From: Semisulcospira habei
Lineage: Eukaryota; Mollusca; Gastropoda; Semisulcospiridae
NCBI GenBank assembly: GCA_036245525.1
Contig: BTPG01000006.1
Location: 96,480,585-96,544,584 of the forward strand
DNA: 64,000 bases
Direction of reading: 5' to 3'
Shown: one piece after another, positions 59,036 to 64,000 of the stretch
Numbering within the stretch: position 1 is the first letter of the stretch
How the letters are laid out: every line of letters starts with the position of its first letter
Translations under genes and position numbers: made by a program
Notes under the pieces: model-generated
The model's database searches: none
What the model saw: the letters and a program-made list of their open reading frames with translations, nothing else
What the model was told of the DNA's origin: nothing

Positions 59036-59512
59036 GTTGGTTTGTAGAAGAACTGAACAGCCGTGGAACTGGTAGATGATCCCTTCGAAGAAAAAGCATA
59101 GATAACGACGGGAGGACGGATGAATGGGCACGTGAAGATAAGCGTCCGAAAGATCGAGGCTGATAGCGAAGTCCATCGGCCGGACGGCTGCGCGAAGAGT
59201 CCTGGCAGTCTCCATCCGAAAGTGCGGCGCCGCAATGAACCTGTTTAGCACTGCGAGGTCGATGACCGGACGCTACTTGCCGCCTGGCTTGGGAACGACA
59301 AAAAGTCGGCTGTAAAACGCCGGTGAGTCGTGTCGAGAGACTATCTCCGTCACCGCCTTGCTAAGCAAAGCTGCCACTTCTCCGCGAAGAGCGTCTGTCT
59401 TGAGCCGATCGTCTGGAGCATGGGTCCATGGGTCCAAAGGGGAGATCTGCGGAGGGGCGGAGGGGACTGGAACGACAGCTGTAGGCCTGTGGAGACAGTC
59501 GAGAGGATCCAA
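59024..59512 (-). pseudogene. DIRS reverse transcriptase N-terminal part
   Basis: It reads F-Y-S-R-L-F-V-V-P-K-P-G-G-K, then a TAG stop, R-P-V-I-D-L-A-V-L-N, then I-S-L-D-L-S-D-A-Y-L-H-V-P-I, the first catalytic Asp block. Related proteins have Trp at the stop, so TGG to TAG is likely. The frame is cut by the insertion at ~59,035. Confidence 0.82.
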
Positions 59513-59614
59513 TGGTCGTCTGGCAACAGTGAACGCCAGTGGTCGCTGAAGCAGGACAGCCGCCCGCCGACAGGAGACCTGAAAACTGTCGGTGGGGACA
59601 GAGGGGAGGGCAAT

Positions 59615-60812
59615 TCAGCGGGCCCGACTGCGCCCCGATTTATGGGCGCTGCGGGACCAGGAAGGGTGGGTGGCGGGGGAGGGACTGCTGCGGGACCTCA
59701 AGGGGGTGAGCTCTACCTCGGGCGCCACAAGCTGCACAAGAGGTGGGCCTGGTAGACTGCAGGACGCGACCCACGGCCGTGCGGGAAGCGCGAAAGCGAA
59801 AAGTAGAGGGGACGGCGGCTGGTCGTGGCCACAGATCCTTAGACGCCAAGTATCCCCAAACAGCTGCGAACCGCCAACGGGGGCCTGACGGAGTTGCGAC
59901 TTCACGGTCTTGGGTAGATCCGAGCAGAGTCGAAGGTGGGTGTCCCGACGCCAAAGGTCACAGTTGACGGCCGCCGCCATGGCATTAGTAGATGAATGGT
60001 AGGCGGCCCGGTTAGCTGCCACAAGGATTGAATGGATATCACGGAGAGGAGACGAAGCCTCCAGGTCCCACGTATCCTCCAACCCGCACAGAACCGCTTG
60101 CGTAGCCATCTCCAGAAAACCGGAACACGCCAGGGAGTTCCGAACTAATGATGCGATCCTGTCCAGCGAGCAAGGCCAAGCGTTCTGGACAGGCCGTCGA
60201 CCCCCCGCCTGTGTGATGGCTGCCGAATCCAAGGCGGGAAGAGGGACGGTGAAGGCTTTTGAGTGTCCCGCATACCAAGACTGGCGGTAGTTCATGTTGA
60301 TACCCGCGGGCCACCAGGAATTTAAAAAAAAACATGTTTTCCCCAAAGCTGTCCTAGCGGAGCTGTGTAGAGAACGCCTCCACGAGATCCCGGAAGCCAG
60401 CTGGCTGAGGGAGCAACTTGCGACGTTTGGCAGAAAACTGCGCATCCACCATGGCAGAAGCTTGTATCTTCACTGGGGGAGACGGCGGGCATAAATTAGG
60501 TGGGAGAAATGTTGAAATAAGTCGGGAAGCCTCGTCTAATGAACGAAAAGTCTGGGAACTCATTGTAGGCCCGCGGTCCGGGGAAGCGGAGGAAACCGAA
60601 GACACCGCTGAGTGGTGGGCGGGGGAGCCGGCTGGAGAGTCCCGAAGATAAATCTCTGAAGCTGAGTCCCCTGGATGAAGGCCGAGGATGTCAGGATCGA
60701 GATCAAAACGCTGCCTGTCGCGCTGAGCCAAATGGAGGGGCGACCGGCTACAAGAGCGAGTGCCAGATACCAGCGGCAGGCTGCAGCGCAAGCGAGGGAC
60801 AGACGGAGCCAC
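59615..60812 (-). pseudogene. DIRS gag-like region, central and C-terminal part
   Basis: Two overlapping frames cover it (60354-60812 and 59615-60445). Visible blocks are F-R-S-L-D-E-A-S-R-L-I, A-K-R-R-K-L-L, W-W-P-A-G-I-N, Y-A-G-H-S-K-A-F-T-V-P-L-P-A-L-D, and W-D-L-E-A-S-S-P-L-R-D. They resemble the helical gag-like part of DIRS elements. A frame change near 60,400 breaks the protein. Confidence 0.6.
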
Positions 60813-60939
60813 ACGCGAAACCTGTAAGGGAGGCCCCTACCTGCCGAAGGGCCGGTAAAGGGGGGGCTGCGAGAGTCGTCAACGACGCGTCGGTGAGGGG
60901 ATCGTGGGTGCCGGGGACAGCGCTCCGAGCTAACGAAGG

Positions 60940-61770
60940 GAGGCGGTAGGGGATCCCTGGCTCACTCAGCCCGCTCGGGAGAACGCGAGTGGGGGGGGGG
61001 GGGGGGGAGCATGTCAGTAACCTGGCAGATCCGATCTTGCGCAAAAGACTCCGAGTCCCGCCGGGCCCGCCCAGAAAAAACGGGGCGGGAAGGGGGGGGG
61101 GGGGGACGCAACAGAGGCTCGCCAGGACCACTCAGAAGAATCGGAGCTGGGAGGGAGCATCAAAGGCGCTCTGGGCCACACTCAGCCGAAACGGTGCATG
61201 GGGGGAGCGTGTCCAAGTCTCGCCGGGACCGTCCAGAGGGATCGGAACGGGGCGGGGACAAAAGAGAGACTCGCCGGGCCCGCTCGGAAACATCGGAGCG
61301 GGGGAGGGGTTGGGGGAGTGTGTACGTGTTGCGCCGGGCCCGCCCAGAAGCTTCGAGGCGGGGGGCGGGGGAAGGGGGGGGGGGCATATATATGGCTCGC
61401 CGGGCCCGCTCAGACAGTTCGGAGTGGGGGGGGGCGGCACGTCTATGGCTCTCGGGTCACGCTCAGACAAATCTGAGCGTGTGGGAGTGCATCTTTTCTT
61501 ATTCTCTTTCTCTCTTTCTCTTCTTCTCTTTAGCACTGAGCTTGAGCAAATCTCGCCGGGCCCGCTCAGAAGACTCGGAGCAGGAGGGGGGGGGGGGGGG
61601 CGTGGACATAGGCTCGACTCGCCGGGCCCGCTCAGACAATTTGGAGCGGGGAGGAGTAAAACTAAGGCGCTCGGGCCACGCTTGGAAGAGACGGAGCGTT
61701 GGGGGCGTGACTCAAACACTCGCCTACCCTGCTCAGAAGCCTCAGAGCGGGGAGGGAGCAACTGCGCGGT
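60940..61770. repeat. Degenerate G-rich tandem repeat inside DIRS gag
   Basis: About ten units of 50-110 bp share TCGCCGGGCCCGCTCAGA (plus strand), and poly-G runs of 8-16 bases separate many of them. On the minus strand they encode L-S-G-P-G-E preceded by poly-Pro. One CT-rich interruption lies at 61490-61540. Confidence 0.75.
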
Positions 61771-62148
61771 TACTGTAGAAGAAGGTACTTCTTTGCATAT
61801 TACACGCTTGGCAGTCACCTTTTTGGTCTGAATTGTAGAAGAAGGTGACTTACCTGCGGGCCTGACTGCCCAAACGACGGAACGAAGAGGCGCCCTACGA
61901 GGAGACGGAGCAACGACCTCCTGCAAGGAAGACCGGGGGGCCTGCTGGGGCCGAGATGGACGGTCGTGGCGGTAGAAGTCCCAGAGGTGAGACCACCGGT
62001 CCTCTCTCCTGTCAGCACACACAACACAAGTCCAGTCCGAAGAGCAGCCCGAGCACGGGAGGCAGGCGTCGTGCGCGTCCGAAGGCCACTGGAAATCTCC
62101 ACAAAGATGGCAGGTTCTCAGCCGGGAAGAAGCCATAACGTCCGTCAC
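61132..62148 (-). CDS. DIRS gag-like protein with Cys-rich N-terminus (338 aa)
   Basis: The frame opens at ATG 62,148, close inside the 5' terminal repeat, with C-H-L-C-G near residue 14. D-A-H-D-A-C-L-P-C-S-G-C and C-V-V-C-A-D-R follow, a zinc-binding Cys/His cluster typical of DIRS gag N-termini. A basic, Ser/Pro-rich region and then repeated L-S-G-P-G-E units with poly-Pro follow, produced by the G-rich tandem repeat. It probably binds the element's RNA and forms particles. The frame ends in repeat sequence at 61,132, and the rest of gag continues in other frames, so the protein is probably truncated in this copy. Confidence 0.6.
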   Translation of the reverse strand: MTDVMASSRLRTCHLCGDFQWPSDAHDACLPCSGCSSDWTCVVCADRREDRWSHLWDFYRHDRPSRPQQAPRSSLQEVVAPSPRRAPLRSVVWAVRPAGKSPSSTIQTKKVTAKRVICKEVPSSTVTAQLLPPRSEASEQGRRVFESRPQRSVSSKRGPSALVLLLPAPNCLSGPGESSLCPRPPPPPPAPSLLSGPGEICSSSVLKRRREREKENKKRCTPTRSDLSERDPRAIDVPPPPTPNCLSGPGEPYICPPPLPPPPASKLLGGPGATRTHSPNPSPAPMFPSGPGESLFCPRPVPIPLDGPGETWTRSPHAPFRLSVAQSAFDAPSQLRFF

Positions 62149-62496
62149 ACACAGTCCGCCGGGAAAAAGTCACTGAAGATTCTAGAACTCAGGTCAAAAG
62201 CAAACGAAGAAGTTTAGTGTCCTGTAAGTCACTAGTCGAGCACGAAGCCAGAGTTCACAAGACAGAGGTCACGGAAAGTCAAGTCACAGACCGAGACCGG
62301 TTGAAAAGCTCACACGGCAGAGTCCACTGAATTCGTAACACTCTTGAAAACGAATAACAGTTCGGTGCACGTTACAAAGACTAAACTAGGCAAAAGCCCA
62401 GGCGAAAGTTAACAGTAGATATCGATAGTACAAGTCTGAACCCGTTGCAAAACAGAGGAAGGCAAAAAAACTCCACCGACCACGGTCGAGCTAGAA

Positions 62497-62664
62497 GTGA
62501 AACTGGTGGGCTTTCGCCCTATGGTACATGACCAGGTAGGTTGGTAAGGGGAGGCCACCCAGGCTCCTATGCATGGATCCCCAGTGTCTCCTCCCCAGTT
62601 GTGTAGGAGACACAACTTGGCTTAGACTGAAATCTATAGGATTATATTCCATATAGTAATGCCA
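62497..62664. repeat. DIRS terminal inverted repeat, 5' end
   Basis: It is the inverse of 54,901-55,075, from CTGGTGGGCTTTCGCCC through CCTATGCATGGATCC to CCATATAGTAATGCC. It probably holds the element's promoter. Confidence 0.85.
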
Positions 62665-62690
62665 TCGTTAATGTATTTTGAGAAAACAAA

Positions 62691-63666
62691 TTGTGTTTCT
62701 TGTGACGAGGAACACAATTGAATTTTGTGTCACATGTCAATTTTTTTTCTTCTGCTCATACCATAAGCCAGTGCTTGAGTCACCAAAAGCAACGTTCAAG
62801 AATTTGAACTCATTACTGCAAGAATCCATTCCAAAAAGAAAAGCAACTACTGCCATTTTGATTTTAAAATGTAAGTTTCATTTTTCATGCATCAATATTG
62901 TGTTACTTGTGACAGAATGTTTTAGCATGATGCTGATAAAGAACTTACCACTGTGTAAAACTGCCATGATCTTCCTGGGAAAATGCAATGTGGGTTGTGT
63001 GCTGTCGTCATTCCAGATTGCAAAAATGCAGATTTGGTGCAATGAAAGCCCTTTTTATTTTTCACTGCTTCAGCGTTTTCCACGTGACTTTATTACACCA
63101 CAACTTTGGCATGCTCAAAACCTGGTAAATATTAATCAAAACGACCTGTTTTTAACAAGACTGATTAATTTTTCTCTATTCTTTTTAAATCATTCATTTT
63201 ATATATATGCCAATCCCATTTTGGAGCCGGGCAGTAGTTCGACAATGTCCACATATCAAGTGTGACTCCACACCTACCGCGTGACAGATGATCTTTGCAT
63301 ACACTGCAGTAGCATAACACGCCCCGAGAGAGTCAGGCAGGTGTTGTAGTATTAAAGAGTGATTTCTTTTTTATCATTCTCGTTCATGTTTCGATATCAG
63401 AAGCAAGTTGTATGCTTACAGTTGTATTATGAAGTGACCCACCCAAGTGAAATGTGATTTTCGTGGCCATGTTACGCTTGATTCCACCACAAGAAAGAGT
63501 AAAAAAGATCGTTCATCATCCAATACAATCTGCTACAACCTGGATGCCATGTTTCACAGGTCATGACTTTAATCTCCCTTGTGCATGCACCAGTACTGTT
63601 ATTGCCAGTAGCTGCATGCATTACAAGAGGGTTAAACATGAAATTACAGGGTGTGGTATCCCATAC
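62691..63666. other. MTRF1L intron 1 sequence with TTGTGAC motifs
   Basis: Motifs like TGTTACTTGTGACAGAATG occur near 62695, 62735 (variant) and 62910, as at 51.5-52 kb. A decayed TTAA-type piece (CCCTTGTGCATGCACCAGTA ... GAGGGTTAAA) lies at 63577-63635. The 195-codon frame at 62,678-63,265 has no recognisable motif and is AT-rich; I do not call it a gene. Confidence 0.4.
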
Positions 63667-63927
63667 CTGTTGCCATTGAGCGAAGATCAGCAAGTTCTGT
63701 GTATCTGGTTCTCAGTTTCTCCACTAGTGTCACTGTTGTTTCCAAGCGCAGAAAATCACTCTGATCCACACTTTCCCCTGATGCCCTGGCTTCCAACAAC
63801 CTGTTATACTCCTCCAACAGACTGTCGATATACTGCTGGTAGTCAATGTTTGCATAAGAAAATTCTTGTAGACTGTGTAGATATCTTTTGTGTGAAGTTT
63901 CTTTAACCATTTGGAGAAAATGTTTCC
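63667..63927 (-). CDS. MTRF1L: MTRF1L exon 1 (5' boundary uncertain)
   Basis: The exon ends at donor GCAACAG|GTATGG in phase 1, joining exon 2 as G|GT. It encodes the coiled-coil domain 1: Y-I-D-S-L-L-E-E-Y-N-R-L-L-E-A, then F-L-R-L-E-T-T-V-T-L-V-E-K-L, and E-L-A-D-L-R-S-M-A. The frame stays open without an ATG to 63,988, so the start codon and mitochondrial targeting peptide lie upstream, outside the window. A possible acceptor is GATGCAG|GGAAAC at 63,928; another further up cannot be excluded. Confidence 0.8.
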
Positions 63928-64000
63928 CTGCATCACAATTTGCATGTCCTGTGGTGTTTGTTAAACATCTGCTCTGCACTATGCACACATTCTGTTTAAT

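Larger units (their letters stand above)
54857..62690 (-). mobile_element. DIRS-type retrotransposon, ~7.8 kb, degenerate
   Basis: The element has inverted terminal repeats, an internal complementary region just inside its 3' (low-coordinate) end, and on the minus strand gag, reverse transcriptase, RNase H and tyrosine recombinase. This is the plan of DIRS elements, which form circles and integrate by recombinase without target duplication. No target duplication is seen; AAAT is present at both edges. Stops, frameshifts and a 1.5-kb insertion make it inactive. It lies in intron 1 of MTRF1L, in the same transcriptional orientation. Confidence 0.88.

Noticed and set aside
60989..61831. 280-codon plus-strand frame rich in Gly and Arg
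   Set aside because: It is antisense to DIRS gag and arises from the G-rich tandem repeat.
62678..63265. 195-codon frame downstream of the DIRS edge
   Set aside because: It begins inside the DIRS end, has no motif, is AT-rich, and lies in an MTRF1L intron.

Overview
This window is animal nuclear DNA. It is intron-rich and AT-rich, and it is packed with non-LTR retrotransposons, a DIRS-type retroelement, tRNA-derived SINEs, palindromic MITEs, minisatellites and microsatellites. The repeat landscape and divergent RTE-like and CR1/L2-like LINEs suggest a marine invertebrate, most likely a mollusc; that taxonomic call is inference. There are no operons, rRNA genes or CRISPR arrays.

Host genes. 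(1) 6,914-7,078 (-) is a first coding exon of a secreted or lysosomal sulfatase (glucosamine-6-sulfatase-like); its other exons were not found here. (2) 13,098-14,252 (+) is an intronless reading frame for a Golgi alpha-1,3-fucosyltransferase (GT10), with a candidate 5'UTR exon at 12,071-12,228. (3) The main locus is mitochondrial peptide chain release factor 1-like (MTRF1L) on the minus strand. Seven coding exons were assembled by eye with consistent GT/AG sites and phases: 63,667 and up (5' incomplete), 49,397-49,479, 45,996-46,179, 44,245-44,408, 43,646-43,763 (GGQ motif), 41,717-41,792 and 26,369-26,648 (stop). Everything between 26.4 and 63.7 kb that is not an exon is MTRF1L intron, which is why two introns exceed 14 kb.

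Layout. 0-5 kb: a decayed array with ~180-bp period, interrupted by a SINE. 5-8.2 kb: a perfect palindrome with a (TA)n centre, a possible zinc-finger first exon, the sulfatase exon, and an 828-bp TIR element carrying a zinc-finger fragment. 8.2-26 kb: the fucosyltransferase among many TTAA-bounded hairpin elements, and elements built of ~157-bp units with GGCTCACGTG ends. 26.4-41.7 kb (MTRF1L intron 6): an RTE-like LINE with a 13-bp target duplication, a 60-bp minisatellite hit by a CR1/L2-like LINE, and a second LINE split by a 4.97-kb non-coding inverted-end element with an internal 1.73-kb duplication. 41.8-42.4 kb: a ~44-bp minisatellite that begins exactly at, and resembles, the splice acceptor of MTRF1L exon 6. 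44-50.6 kb: several copies of a ~1.1-kb element that carries a microsatellite at one fixed site. 53.5-62.7 kb: two truncated LINEs and a ~7.8-kb DIRS element with inverted terminal repeats, an internal complementary region, gag, RT/RNase H and tyrosine recombinase, all decayed.

The least familiar objects are the 4.97-kb composite element, the set of TTAA palindromic families, the ~180-bp array with a conserved box, and the splice-site-derived minisatellite. All boundaries, splice sites and duplications were read by eye; no alignment or database search was run.
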